Shown: positions 34,567-44,241 of the stretch, piece by piece
How the letters are laid out: each line of letters opens with the position of its first letter
How positions within the stretch are numbered: position 1 is the first letter of the stretch
NCBI GenBank assembly: GCA_963775835.1
Contig: CAVZKV010000020.1
Location: 372,001 to 436,000 of the forward strand
Length of the DNA: 64,000 nucleotides
Direction: 5' to 3'
Source: AWTP1-13 sp963775835
GTDB taxonomy: Bacteria > Pseudomonadota > Alphaproteobacteria > Rhizobiales > Hyphomicrobiaceae
Notes under the pieces: model-generated
Told to the model about the DNA's origin: nothing
Databases searched by the model: none
Seen by the model: the letters and a program-made list of their open reading frames with translations, nothing else
Made by a program: the position numbers and the translations under genes

Positions 34567-35614
34567 ATGAAGGAGCTCAAGATACGCAAGGACCGCACGC
34601 CGGCGGTGTTGCGCCAGCGAGACCGACCCGCGCGTTACACGTCGTATCCTGGCGATCGCAAACGCGCTGTCGGGGATGAACCGGGCGGAGGCCGCCAGCA
34701 GTGCCGGCATGGACCGGCAAACGTTGCGCGACTGGGTCATCCGCTACAACGCGCATGGCGTTGCCGGCCTCGTCGATCGCTGGGCCGGGGGTCGGCCTGC
34801 AATGCTCGACGAGACGCAACAGGTGGAGTTGCTCGAGGTCGTGCTGAAGGGGCCCGATCCCGTCAAAGACGGCTTTTGTGCCTTCACCCGCGATGACCTG
34901 GTGGCGATCGCCAAGAAGAGGTTCGGCAAGTCGATGCATGCGACATCGATGGGCGCCTGCTGCGGCGACTCGGGCTGACACGCCAGAAGCCGCGACCCAA
35001 CCACCCGCTAAAGGACCCGGCCGCCGAAGCGGCCTTTAAAAAGAGCCCTGCGAGAGCTAAAAAACATTCAGTGAACGCATAAGAATAAGCGTCTGCGCTT
35101 GTATTTCCAGGACGAAGCACGCATCGGCCAGAAAGGCCGCGTCTGCCACATCTGGTGGAAGCGCGGTGAGCGCCCGCGGGGCGTTCTCGACCAGCGCTAC
35201 ACCAACGCCTACATCTACGCCGCCATCGAGCCCGGCACCGACAACAATTTCGTGCTGATCCTGCCGGACGCCAACACGGCGGGCATGCAGGTGTTCCTCG
35301 ACGCTTTCGCCACGACGATCGCAAAGGACGAGCACGTCGCGCTTGTTGTAGACGGGGCCGGTTGGCACGGCAGCAAGACGCTCAATGTGCCGAGCAACAT
35401 CACGCTCGTGGCGCTGCCGCCCTATTGCCCCGAGCTCAATCCGGTCGAACGCGTGTGGCTCTATTTGAAAGAGCGCTTCCTTTCGTTGCGCCTCCACAAT
35501 GACTACAATGACATCGTGGCCGCCGCATCGAAGGCCTGGAATCGCCTGTGCAGGGAGACTGGCCGCCTGACCTCGCTCACTTCATATCCGTGGATCATGA
35601 AGGTCAAACCTTAG
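34567..35614 (+). pseudogene. IS630-family transposase, frameshifted
   Basis: Homology runs through three frames: the N-terminal helix-turn-helix (NRAEAASSAGMDRQTLRDWV then GVAGLVDRWAGGRPAML, from about 34676), a break near 34975-35095, then the DDE domain: YFQDEARIGQKGR with the first Asp region, HVALVVDGAGWHG with the second Asp, and LPPYCPELNPVERVWLYLKE with the catalytic Glu. The DDE half is intact but the protein is interrupted at least twice. It abuts an IS1634-type relic on its right. Confidence 0.8.
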
Positions 35615-36970
35615 GCTCGATGGTATGACAGGTAGTTGGTAAGTGATCCGCCCTAAACTCGGCGGCAAGCCACTCGTGTTCGCCGATGGCCAATTTCGGC
35701 GATTCGAAGCGGCGCATGAACTCACACAAAGCGTACTTGAGCTGGAAAAGGTCCTCCTCGCTCCCATTCGACAAGTGGCGAAAAGCACGCCCCTATAGCG
35801 GCGCTTGCTGATCTTGCGATAGGCCGTCGCGGGGCCTGGCCGGCCTGGCCGCGATTGCTTGTAGATATGGTCCTCACGCACGGTGCGCTCGACCTTGATG
35901 TAGCGAACGACGTGGTGCTTCTCGAGGATGGTCTTGATCTGGAAATCGATATCGGCTGCTCGCCGCAACCTGGTTCTTGGCCCGGCGAGCCGCTCGCGCA
36001 ATTCGGCGAGCTCTTCGTTGGCCGCGGCCACGTTCCGCTGTCGCCTCGCCTCTTGGCGCAGAGTGAGCAGCGTGCTCCAGATCCAGACGACGGTCCAGCC
36101 TTCCGCCGACGGCAATGGCGCCGAATAGACGAACCAGCGATCGCGTGGCCAATCGGCATAGCGAAGATGAGGGCGATCCCAAACGCAGGTCCACTCGGGG
36201 GTATGGGTTTGGATCCACTTGCGAAACTCTTCGTCCTCCGAGCGACTGCGTGGCAGTACGGTGACGAAGCGCCCGCCGGCGCGATCGATATGGTCCATGT
36301 TCTCGCGCGAGCACAGCTTGGAGTTGGCGACGTAGAGGAAGTCTGCCCGCCCTGCCACGGCGCGCAGCGTGTTCCAGCTCTCGATGTGGGTGCGCGAGTT
36401 CACTGGTGTTGCCATCGCTGCAGCGAAACGCGACGGGGATATTGCCGTCGGCGGCCATAGTGAGGACGAACAACAGCTGCTTGAGATCGGGGCGGTGGGC
36501 CTTGGAGTGGCCAAAGGTGATGGCCGGGGCGGTGCGGCCGCGGATCTTGCGGCCCCAGGCGCCGCGGTAGGCGCCGCAGAAGCTGATCGTGGTGCTGTCG
36601 TTATGAAACTCGTCAAACTTCAAGGCGAAGCGCTGGCCGACTGCCAACACCACATCGGTGATGAGCGCGGCTCGATCGGCATCGAATAGCCGGTCGAGGG
36701 CGCGGCCTAGGCGATCATCGCCGAGGTGTGCCATCTCCTCGGCGGCGATCCCGAACATGCCGCTGGCAAAGCCACTGACGGTCTCCTGCTGACGATAGAT
36801 CGGCTCTCTTTCGACGATGATCGAGCGCAACAGCACGCCGAGCGCGCGGGCGTGAGGGACGGTGCAGCGTTGATCGGAGGGGACGTGCCGCGCCAGCGCG
36901 TCCTCCAGTCCGATGCGCTCGATGAAATGGTTGACTCTTCGGGAAGTGCGGCTGATTAACGGCGCCTTCT
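35605..36970 (-). pseudogene. IS1634-family transposase, frameshifted
   Basis: Minus strand: IERIGLEDALARHVPSDQRC (near 36900), FHNDSTTISFCGAYRGAWGR, ITFGHSKAHRPDLKQLLFVL then TMAADGNIPVAFRCSDGNTS, frameshift near 36410, then THIESWNTLRAVAGRADFLY, RFVTVLPRSRSEDEEFRKWI and, after another shift near 35755, FQLKYALCEFMRRFESPKLA. This matches IS1634/IS1549-type transposases in order. No intact ends were identified; a GCGCC...GGCGC hairpin at about 36962-36979 is close to the left edge. The C-terminal end overlaps the IS630 stop. Confidence 0.75.
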
Positions 36971-37039
36971 AGGGGCGCGAAAGGAATTAGACGCCCGAGA
37001 GCTTAACATCCTGCCGCGCTTGCCAGACGGCACCTATGG

Positions 37040-37225
37040 GGCAGTCCCGCCCCACCAGCACACGTTGACGGCCACCCTCTTCGAGGTGGAGCCAAATTCA
37101 TCCGTGTCTCGAAGCACTACGGCGAGGTGCCCATTTTGGGTACGGCCTATATGACAGGCTACGAACCGATCAAGGATGCCTCGGGGGCGACCATCGGCGT
37201 CTACTATGTCGGCTACAAGAAATAA
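37040..37225 (+). pseudogene. Cache-domain sensor (chemoreceptor-type) remnant
   Basis: The frame reads GGAKFIRVSKHYGEVPILGT, AYMTGYEPIKDASGATIGVY then YVGYKK and stops. This is the end of a periplasmic Cache domain (…PYITGYEPIxDASGxxIGVxYVGYK) as found in methyl-accepting chemotaxis proteins and sensor kinases. The stop falls where the domain normally leads into a membrane helix, so it may be natural for a soluble Cache protein, but the start and the first half are missing. Confidence 0.6.
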
Positions 37226-37728
37226 CTGAGCAGCAATCTTGGTTCGGGACTGGGCCAGCGGCACCTACGGCGCGGCCGCAACCAGCCGACGTTGCCTGCC
37301 AGGCAGCGCACATCAGGCCAAACATAGTCTTCGAGAGCGCCGCCCCGCAAACGCTGATCGCGCTGAGCGGTTTCTCGCTCCCTACGCCGAGCGGCTCATT
37401 GGCGACAGGCGGCCATGGCATTGCCGTGGCTCCCCACAGGGGGTGCTGATCCCTCGCGTAAAGGTTCACGCCGCTCCAGTTCTCTAACGGTTGCCTGGGA
37501 TCCGCAGTCTGGAAGGGCCGGCTCCTTCTCGACTCCTTGGGCCGAGGCATGAGCGGCGGCCGCCGCGTGAGATCGCGATTTCGGATAGTTGCGTGGGCTG
37601 TAGGTCAAAAAGCTCTTCAAGCACGGGCGCGCCAGGGCGCGCTGATGTCGGCCCTACCCTACTAAGCAACCACGGTGACATACGGCTGGGCGGGGTCCGC
37701 GGGAGTGCCAGAACCTGCACAAAAGTGG
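37226..37728. other. No recognisable gene
   Basis: Open frames on both strands show no family resemblance. Confidence 0.35.
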
Positions 37729-38559
37729 TCATGACGCATCGTCGATCTTGCGCGCGGCGAGGCTTAGGAAGAGCATGGATCCGTAAAAGGTGCCTATTGC
37801 AACGCGCCGCTGCATTTCCCCGTCGAAGCCATCGACTAGTGCTTGCCCAATCTCGCTAGCCCGGCCTGCCGCGCTGATTCCGCGCGAGAGTAAAGTGAGC
37901 AAGTAGTCGGGGCGCGTCGTCTGCACGTAACCTTGAGGGTCCAGTGATTGCATGCGGAATCCAGCTGCAGCGACGAGAGTAGGGAGCCGCCGCATGATGT
38001 AGGGTGCGTGCACCATATTGCGCAGGACCATGCCCACAGCCGATTGCAACGGATCGCCATCGAACAGTGCCACGCCAAGCGTTGCGAAATCGCCGTCAAA
38101 AACGACGAGCTGACCTCCCGGCTTAAGCACCCGCCAGGCTTCGGCCAACGCGCCCTCCGGGTCGAGCAAATGGGAATAGACAGTATGTGCGATGACAATA
38201 TCGAAATTGGCGTCTGGCTGCCCGGTCGACGCAGCATCGCCACGCTCGAACGACGCTCGTGGCTCGTTGTTGAATGTTTCGTTTGCCATGTTGATGAATA
38301 ACGACGATGGATCGATCCCAACAAGTCGTGCTGGTCTCAGGTGTTGCATGATGAGCTTCGTGGCAGCACCGTTGCCGCAGCCGACCTCGAGCACGTGGGC
38401 GTCTGGCACACCGATTTTCCCCATATAGCGCGCGCATATCGATTGCATGGCCGGCTCGGCCGCGCGGATGCTCATCGATCTGGCGATGACATCCAGAACC
38501 TCAAGCGGCTGCTCTTCAATGCGCGTGAGCAAATCGGTCAAGCGACGTTCCCTTAGCAC
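37729..38559 (-). CDS. SAM-dependent methyltransferase, class I
   Basis: GTG start at 38559 (VLRERRLTDLLTRIEEQPLE), one base after the ABC ATPase stop; the longer open frame would overlap that gene by 95 bases. The 276-residue product shows motif I HVLEVGCGNGAATKLIMQHL, LVGIDPSS, NFDIVIAHTVYSHLLDPEGA and VLKPGGQLVVFDGDF. The last gene of the transporter operon, it may modify the imported substrate or a product made from it; the acceptor is unknown. Confidence 0.85.
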   Translation of the reverse strand: MLRERRLTDLLTRIEEQPLEVLDVIARSMSIRAAEPAMQSICARYMGKIGVPDAHVLEVGCGNGAATKLIMQHLRPARLVGIDPSSLFINMANETFNNEPRASFERGDAASTGQPDANFDIVIAHTVYSHLLDPEGALAEAWRVLKPGGQLVVFDGDFATLGVALFDGDPLQSAVGMVLRNMVHAPYIMRRLPTLVAAAGFRMQSLDPQGYVQTTRPDYLLTLLSRGISAAGRASEIGQALVDGFDGEMQRRVAIGTFYGSMLFLSLAARKIDDAS

Positions 38560-38560
38560 T

Positions 38561-39394
38561 TCACCAGGACTTGGCAAGGCCGAGATAACCCATAATTTCG
38601 CGCCGAAGCTCCGCCAGATGAGGATCGCCGCGATGACGCGGATACGGACGCGCATTCTCGACCTCGGCCGTGATCCGTGCAGGACGGGCGCTCAGCACGA
38701 TGACCCGACTGGCGAGAAACACGGCCTCTTCCACGTCGTGGGTTACCAGAAGCGCGGTGAAGCCCGCGCGCTGCCACAGCGACACGAGCTCTTCCTGCAT
38801 GGCGATGCGCGTCAGGGAATTGAGCTGGCCCAATGGCTCATCAAGAATGAGAAGCTTCGGATCGTTCACCAGTGCCCGTGCAAGCGCTGCGCGTTGCGAC
38901 ATTCCTCCCGAAAGCTGGCGTGGATATGCCGTGGCGAAACCAGTGAGGCCGACCAGGCGCAAAACGTCGTCTACGCGTTCGCGATGACTTCGAAGTAGTC
39001 CACGTGCTTCGAGCCCGAGCGCAACGTTGCCCCACACCGTCCGCCACGGATAAAGCGTTGGGTCCTGAAAAACGATGATGCGTGACGCATCGGGGCCGTT
39101 GATCGGCTGGCCGTCCAACGATAGGAAACCGGCTGCCGGAAAGTCGAGACCCGCAACCAGCCGCAACAGAGTCGACTTGCCGCAGCCGCTCGGGCCCAAA
39201 ATTGCGACCAATTCTCCAGGCTCGACACTCAGGCTGACATGCTCCAGCACCGGCAGCGGACGTCCTTCCAGCTCGAAACGATGGCTTACTTCGCAAATCG
39301 AGAGGGCGGCACCCCGGACCGACGGAATACCGGCCCGAACCGCAGTTTCCGACACTGCCGCGTGGGCTACCACCGCACTAACCCTTTCTGCCAA
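38561..39394 (-). CDS. ABC transporter ATPase (SsuB/TauB/NrtD type)
   Basis: A 277-residue ATP-binding subunit: ICEVSHRFELEGRPLPVLEH, Walker A GPSGCGKST, Q-loop FQDPTLYPWRTVWGNVALGL, signature LSGGMSQRAALARAL, Walker B LLILDEPLGQLNSLTR and H-loop VTHDVEEAVFLA. The usual FGALD after the Walker B Glu reads LGQLN, an unusual D-loop. The TLYPW and EEAVFLA segments are typical of importers of nitrate, sulfonate, taurine or similar small organic compounds. The start overlaps the permease end by 28 bases. Confidence 0.9.
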   Translation of the reverse strand: MAERVSAVVAHAAVSETAVRAGIPSVRGAALSICEVSHRFELEGRPLPVLEHVSLSVEPGELVAILGPSGCGKSTLLRLVAGLDFPAAGFLSLDGQPINGPDASRIIVFQDPTLYPWRTVWGNVALGLEARGLLRSHRERVDDVLRLVGLTGFATAYPRQLSGGMSQRAALARALVNDPKLLILDEPLGQLNSLTRIAMQEELVSLWQRAGFTALLVTHDVEEAVFLASRVIVLSARPARITAEVENARPYPRHRGDPHLAELRREIMGYLGLAKSW

Positions 39395-40386
39395 GCCAAC
39401 AGCCGATCACGCAGGCGGAAGAGCAGGGTGATCAAACCGGAGAAGATGAACGCCATGATCAGCAACGCGGCGTACATATTGGCGTAGGCGGCCCACCCCT
39501 GCGCCCATTGGAGATACCAGCCGAGGCCGGCCTTCACACCGAGCATCTCGGCGACGACCAGGACGGCGAACGAGTTGCCGAGACCCATGAATAGCCCAAC
39601 GAATACGTGCGGCATCGCCGCCGGAATCGTCACCTTGAGAATGAGGAAGCTTTGGTTTGCACCCAGCGTACGCGCGATGTCGTAGTAGGCGCTACTCACG
39701 CTTGCGACGCCCGACCAGGTGAGGACCGTGACCGGAAATCCCGTCGCCAGCGCAATCAGAAACGTGCTCGCGCTATGGCTCGAAGGAAAAACGAAGAACG
39801 CAAGCGGCAGCCAGGCAGTCGCGGGGAGCGGGCCGACCAGCCGCAAGACCGGGTGAATCCAATAGCCAACGGCGCGCGACCATCCCATGGCCACGCCCAC
39901 GGCGAAGCCGAGCGCAGCGCCAAGAAAATAGCCCCCTGCCAGCAGGCGTAACGAGGCGAGTACGCCTTCGGCGAGGCGGACCCGATCGTCAATCACCACT
40001 TCCAACAGAGCCTGGGGTGGGGGGAAGAACGGCATCGGAAGCAGGCCAAGTTTCGCCGTAACCGTCTCCCAAGCCCCGAGAAGCAATGCGAGCGCAAGCA
40101 TCCAAGGTGCGAGGCGCTTTATGTGCGGCAGGCACACGAACAGAAGGTCGGTAAATGTAGCTAATGTGAATACAACCCCGAGCGCACCAAATGCGGCCCC
40201 AAGGTCGCCGGTGTAATCCCAATCGGTTCCCGGCTGGTCAGGCCAGAGGACTGTGAGCAGTGCGACTCCGAGCCATGCTGCTGCTGCCAATCCGAGGATC
40301 CATGGCCGCCGCATCGAACTCTGACGCGGACCGAGAGCTATAATTGACGGACGGCTCACCTGATCCATTGCGGAATTGATCGTCAC
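39367..40386 (-). CDS. ABC transporter permease (SsuC/TauC type)
   Basis: A 339-residue integral membrane protein. After a long N-terminal extension with two helices (ILGLAAAAWLGVALLTVLWP and FGALGVVFTLATFTDLLFVC) comes the normal permease core: LAEGVLASLRLLAGGYFLGA then ALGFAVGVAMGW, PATAWLPLAFFVF and the EAA-like loop TLGANQSFLILKVTIPAAMP. Usual members are ~260 residues, so the N-terminal ~80 residues are extra. It lies between the binding protein (14 bases) and the ATPase (overlap). Confidence 0.88.
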   Translation of the reverse strand: MTINSAMDQVSRPSIIALGPRQSSMRRPWILGLAAAAWLGVALLTVLWPDQPGTDWDYTGDLGAAFGALGVVFTLATFTDLLFVCLPHIKRLAPWMLALALLLGAWETVTAKLGLLPMPFFPPPQALLEVVIDDRVRLAEGVLASLRLLAGGYFLGAALGFAVGVAMGWSRAVGYWIHPVLRLVGPLPATAWLPLAFFVFPSSHSASTFLIALATGFPVTVLTWSGVASVSSAYYDIARTLGANQSFLILKVTIPAAMPHVFVGLFMGLGNSFAVLVVAEMLGVKAGLGWYLQWAQGWAAYANMYAALLIMAFIFSGLITLLFRLRDRLLAWQKGLVRW

Positions 40387-40399
40387 AGCTGTTGCCCAC

Positions 40400-41521
40400 T
40401 CAGCTTAGGACATCGATATAGACCCGCTCTGCGAACTTTATCGGATCCGTGCTTCGCTTGAGCACATTTACCTGTTTGAGCTCATTCGCGTACAACAGGA
40501 TCTGCTGCTTGAGCGCCGTCCCGATCGGATGATTGTGATGAGTGTGGCTCGCGAGCATGGCAGCGAGATCGTCCAACGGGCCCTTGCCGCCGTAGGCCGA
40601 GTACGCCGCCGCAGCGTCGGCGGGATGACGAGCGACCATATCGCCAGCCTCGAGCACGGATCGCGTTAATGCGCTTGCCGTGGACGGCTCTCCACGAATG
40701 AGACTTCCTCGGATAGCGAGCACGCAGCAGATTCGATCTGCAAATTCACCAGAGAGATTGGTCAAGACTTCGTTAAACTTGCCATCCTTGAGCCAAAGAT
40801 AGGTGCGCGGGTCATTATCGGTGAGCGCCTGGGCCTCGCCCTTCTCTACGGCAAGCGCGAGCAAATCGGCCGGGTACTGTCGCCAGTCGACGTCCCTGAC
40901 CGGATCGATCCCGTTCTTGGCGAACTCGATGGAGCAAAAGTTCTTGGCTGGGCTTGCCTGGTCGCTAATGGCAATGGTCTTGCCACGCAGCGATTTCAGG
41001 CTGGTAATGTCGGCAGCCTTGGAGCCCAGAAGCCGAATGCAGCCGCCGTGCACGCCGGCGGTGATACGAACATCGAATCCCTGTTCTAACGGCTTGAGCC
41101 AACGCAAGGCCATGCCGATCCCAGCATCGGCCTTGCCAGTGGCGATGGCTTCAAGCAGTTGTTCCGTCGAGCCACCGAAATTGATGAAACCGACATCAAG
41201 GTTGTGTTTAGCAAACACACCCCGCTCCTTCGCAACAGGGGCGGCCGCCGTACAGACCGAGGTCGCATTCCAAGCGAGCGTGAGCGCGCGCGGCGGGCCA
41301 GTTAGCTGCGCGCCGGTCGTGGCAGCGCGGCATAGAGGAAACTCTTCGCGAAGAGGTCCGCTCTTCATTGCTGTCAGTGCACGGGCGGCGCCGACCATCG
41401 TGACCGGCGTTGCAACCCCGAAAACCCCGGCAAGGCCGAGGACGGTCCGCCGGGAGAGATAGGGTCGAGTTGTCTCGCGCGGCTTGATCGTCGAGTGCTT
41501 GCTATGTTCGCCGTGCTTCAT
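40400..41521 (-). CDS. ABC transporter substrate-binding protein with Tat signal (NMT1 type)
   Basis: A 373-residue periplasmic protein with twin-arginine signal LSRRTVLGLAGVFGVATPVT. The mature part shows AWNATSVCTAAAPVAKERGV then FAKHNLDVGFINFGGSTEQL, ATGKADAGIGMALRWLKPL and SLRGKTIAISDQASPAKNFC, the two lobes of the nitrate/sulfonate/taurine-type binding proteins. It is first in a four-gene operon with permease, ATPase and methyltransferase, divergent from a LysR regulator. The ligand cannot be inferred. Confidence 0.88.
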   Translation of the reverse strand: MKHGEHSKHSTIKPRETTRPYLSRRTVLGLAGVFGVATPVTMVGAARALTAMKSGPLREEFPLCRAATTGAQLTGPPRALTLAWNATSVCTAAAPVAKERGVFAKHNLDVGFINFGGSTEQLLEAIATGKADAGIGMALRWLKPLEQGFDVRITAGVHGGCIRLLGSKAADITSLKSLRGKTIAISDQASPAKNFCSIEFAKNGIDPVRDVDWRQYPADLLALAVEKGEAQALTDNDPRTYLWLKDGKFNEVLTNLSGEFADRICCVLAIRGSLIRGEPSTASALTRSVLEAGDMVARHPADAAAAYSAYGGKGPLDDLAAMLASHTHHNHPIGTALKQQILLYANELKQVNVLKRSTDPIKFAERVYIDVLS

Positions 41522-41672
41522 GATGATCCTCCCTAGTCAGGCGTTCATGAAGACGTGTCGGCACAAGGCTCTCATGTCCCCGGGGGACGTGCGCATCGCT
41601 CGAAGGACGAGGCTGGCAAAGCATTGCCCCTGGAGCGTGCTCATGTCCAATGCATAATTGTGCTGGTATTCG

Positions 41673-41687
41673 ATGCCCACGAGGCAT
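41673..41687. promoter_or_regulatory. LysR-type operator ATGCC-N5-GGCAT
   Basis: ATGCCCACGAGGCAT is a perfect dyad containing the T-N11-A core recognised by LysR-type regulators. It lies 10 bases before the LysR ATG, in the divergent intergenic region with the ABC operon, the classic position for an autoregulatory and activating site. Confidence 0.7.
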
Positions 41688-41697
41688 AGATTGAATT

Positions 41698-42657
41698 ATG
41701 GATCTGCGGCGCCTGAGAACCTTTGTTGCCGTCGCCGAATTGGGCACTGTATCGAAAGCCGCGGTGCGCCTTCGCATTGGACAGCCTGCACTTTCGCGAC
41801 AAATCATCGATCTTCAGCAAGAGTTGGGTCTCAGGCTGTTTGACCACGTAGGGAGGGGTCTCGTCCTGACTGCAGAAGGCGAGCAGCTCCTCGTGGATTG
41901 CCGCCGCGTATTGACCGATTTCGACGTCGTCCGAGAACGCGCTGAGGTCCTTCGGCGCGGCGACAGGGGAGTACTGAAGGTCGCCGCACCACCGCACACG
42001 ATCGAGAGCGTGCTCTCGAGATTTCTACCTCAATATACTGAACGCTTTCCCAACGTACACGTAGAGCTGAGTGAAGCCCTCGGTCATGAGCAGACAGCCA
42101 TGCTTGAACGTGGCGAAGTTCATTTCGGCATCAGACTTGAACAAGGTGGTCCGCGCTTCGACAGTCGGGTCCTACCACCAGCTGAGGCCCTGGCTGCCGG
42201 CGCCACATCTCTCGAGCTCGGCCAAGCGGGCCTCATAGATATCGGCCGCCTTGCCTCGTATCAGTTGCTGTTGCTGGACACTGGGTATTCCATCCGGAGG
42301 CTGTTCGACGCAGCTTGCCGCCTCGCAGACGTCGAGCCAAATATTCTGCTCGAGAGTCGCGCACCGCACACGCTGCTTGCTATGGCGGAGGTTGGGCAAG
42401 GTGTGGCAATCATCCCATCCCTCCAGCGAACAGACCGCTACGATTTGCAAATTGTCCGGGTAACGCATCGTCGCAAGCCGATTTAAGAGCGAGTTGCAAT
42501 TCAATGGGACAAGCGGCGCCGACTACCAGGCTACGCTGAGAGCTTTCGAGAGGCGCTTGTCGAATATATGCGTCGAAGTCCTGCCAATCACGCATCCGAC
42601 CGAAAGCAGAAGGCGCACCCGGGAGCAATCCGCTATTCGAAAATCTCGCAAGCGTGA
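41698..42657 (+). pseudogene. LysR-family regulator with an in-frame TAA
   Basis: MDLRRLRTFVAVAELGTVSK then AAVRLRIGQPALSRQIIDLQ is the N-terminal winged helix, followed by the effector domain (GVLKVAAPPHTIESVLSRFL; SRAPHTLLAMAEVGQGVAII). The frame stops at TAA 42484-42486 after VTHRRKPI, but the same frame continues ERVAIQWDKRRRLPGYAESF then REALVEYMRR to TGA at 42657, giving the usual ~319 residues and the typical C-terminal WDKRRxLPxYAxxFxxxLxEYMR block. A single nonsense codon thus removes the last strand and helix. It may be partly functional because the DNA-binding part is intact. Confidence 0.8.
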
Positions 42658-42712
42658 GGCAATTCAGGGTTAGTAATCGCGGAAGCTGGATCCCCCGAGC
42701 AATGATCGATTT

Positions 42713-42760
42713 GGGTCAAAAGCGCCACGGCCTGTTTGTCGGCATCTGTCATCCCGCTGA
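42713..42760. repeat. Dispersed repeat GGGTCAAAAGCGCCA type
   Basis: GGGTCAAAAGCGCCACGGCC followed by TGTTTGTCGGC matches the start of the longer repeat at 32482-32520 and, less well, 28542-28570. It marks the left edge of the IS481-type remnant. Confidence 0.5.
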
Positions 42761-42806
42761 CTGTCTGTAGGCTTTCACCCAGCTAAAAGAAAAAGCTAGC
42801 GTCGCA

Positions 42807-43945
42807 ATGGCCGGCGCCGGGCCGCGTCCGCAGTATTTGCGGGCTGCAGGCCGGGAGGGGTGGTTGGTGCGGGCCATCCCTCGTTATCCTTTAGCGGATG
42901 GAAGAAGCCCCACGCCTCACGGCCTCGAGGCCCTCACCGATCGCTCCCGCCGGCCCTCCCAGCCAGGTCGAGAGCCTGATCGTCAGCCTCAAGCGCAACA
43001 AACCACACTGGGGCGCCCGCAAGATCAGGGAGCTGCTCCTGCGCCGGCTGCCCGGTGACCTACGCCTGCCGGCCAAAAGCACCATCCATGCCGTCCTCGA
43101 TCGTCACGGCCTCGTAAAACGCATGGGCAAACGGCGCTCCCGCGCAACAGGCACGCCGTTGTCAAAAGCCTTCGCGCCCAACGATCTGTGGTGCGCCGAT
43201 TTCAAGGGCGAGTTCAAGCTCGGCAACGGCCGCTACTGCTATCCCCTCACGGTCACCGACCAAGCCTCGCGCTTCCTGCTCATGTGCGAAGCCCTCGAGA
43301 CCACCCGCGAGGACGTCGCCGTTACCGCCTTCGAGCGGCTATTCGCTGAGCGCGGGCTCCCCCAAGCCATTCGTTCAGACAACGGCATCCCCTTCGCCAG
43401 TCCTAATGCCCTCTTCAATCTGTCAAAACTCGCTGTCTGGTGGCTGAGACTAGGCATCGCCCATCGAGCGGATCAAACCGGTCATCCCCAGCAGAACGGC
43501 CGCCATGCATCTGACCCTCAAAAAGGAGGCAACCCGACCCCCGGGCATGAATAGCCTGCAGCAGCAGGCTCGCTTCGACGACTTCGTGCACGAGTTCAAT
43601 GCCGAAAGGCCGCACGAGGCCATCGCCATGAAGTGCCCCGCCGAGGTCTACACCCCCTCAAGGCGCCCCTATCAGGGCCTGCCGGATCTCGAATACCCCT
43701 TCCACGACCGCGACGTCCTCGTCACCGCCTGCGGCCGTATCTGCATCTACAGAAAGAAAATCAACGTTTCCACCGTCCTGGCCGGACAGCGCCTCGGTAT
43801 CAAGGAAGTCGACGAGGGAATTTGGCTCGTCACCTTCATCGACTATGATCTGGGCTATATCGATCTGGAGCAGAGAACCTTGCAACCTATCGACAACCCG
43901 TTTGGGCCTAGGTTGTCACCTATGTCTTAGGTACGTTTTGTTACC
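42807..43945 (+). pseudogene. IS481-family transposase with deletions
   Basis: The N-terminal part is broken (LEALTDRSRRP in one frame, PPSQVESLIVSLKRNKPHWG then ARKIRELLLRRLPGDLRLPA in the next). The integrase core shows LWCADFKGEFKLGN with the first Asp and AIRSDNGIPFASPNALFNLS with the second. At HPQQNGRHA the expected catalytic Glu of GRHERMHLTLK is gone: a deletion of about 7 bases at 43505 shifts the frame to MHLTLKKEATRPPGMNSLQQ, which continues through FNAERPHEAIAMKCPAEVYT to 43930. TGTCACCTATGTCT and TGTTACCCATGTCTCCGG at 43914-43958 look like the right terminal region. The left end is missing. Confidence 0.8.
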
Positions 43946-43959
43946 CATGTCTCCGGGTC

Positions 43960-44198
43960 GGACGCATAGTGCACTTCGCGACCCACGGCTTTCTCGCGGG
44001 ACAGCTTGATGGCAAGCGCACAACTCGTCGGCTCAGGTTATTTGCGGGAGTGAAGCGATTGCAATCCACTCGCGAACTATCCAATCCGCCCCACGAGCGT
44101 GTTCTCGTTTTGGATAATTTATTGATTTAATTGGTCGGGGCCACCCACGAGCCGGGTCTCATCCTGACGCCACCCGACAAGGCGACACACTAACTTCC
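43960..44198. other. No gene seen between IS481 remnant and tRNA fragment
   Basis: No frame resembles a protein. An A+T-rich pocket lies at 44108-44140 (GATAATTTATTGATTTAATT). Confidence 0.35.
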
Positions 44199-44241
44199 TG
44201 GTGCCGGCTACAGGATTTGAACCTGTGACCCCCTGATTACA
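44199..44241 (-). tRNA. 3' fragment of tRNA-Thr (UGU), probable attachment-site relic
   Basis: Read on the minus strand, the 43 bases begin TGTAATCAGGGGGTCACAGG and end ATCCTGTAGCCGGCACCA. They contain a perfect T-arm (ACAGG-TTCAAAT-CCTGT), the acceptor 3' strand AGCCGGC, discriminator A and encoded CCA. The fragment starts exactly at the anticodon TGT. The 5' half is absent. A tRNA sequence running from the anticodon loop to CCA is the usual crossover segment of tyrosine integrases, so this is best read as an att site left by an integrative element, not a working tRNA. Confidence 0.75.
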
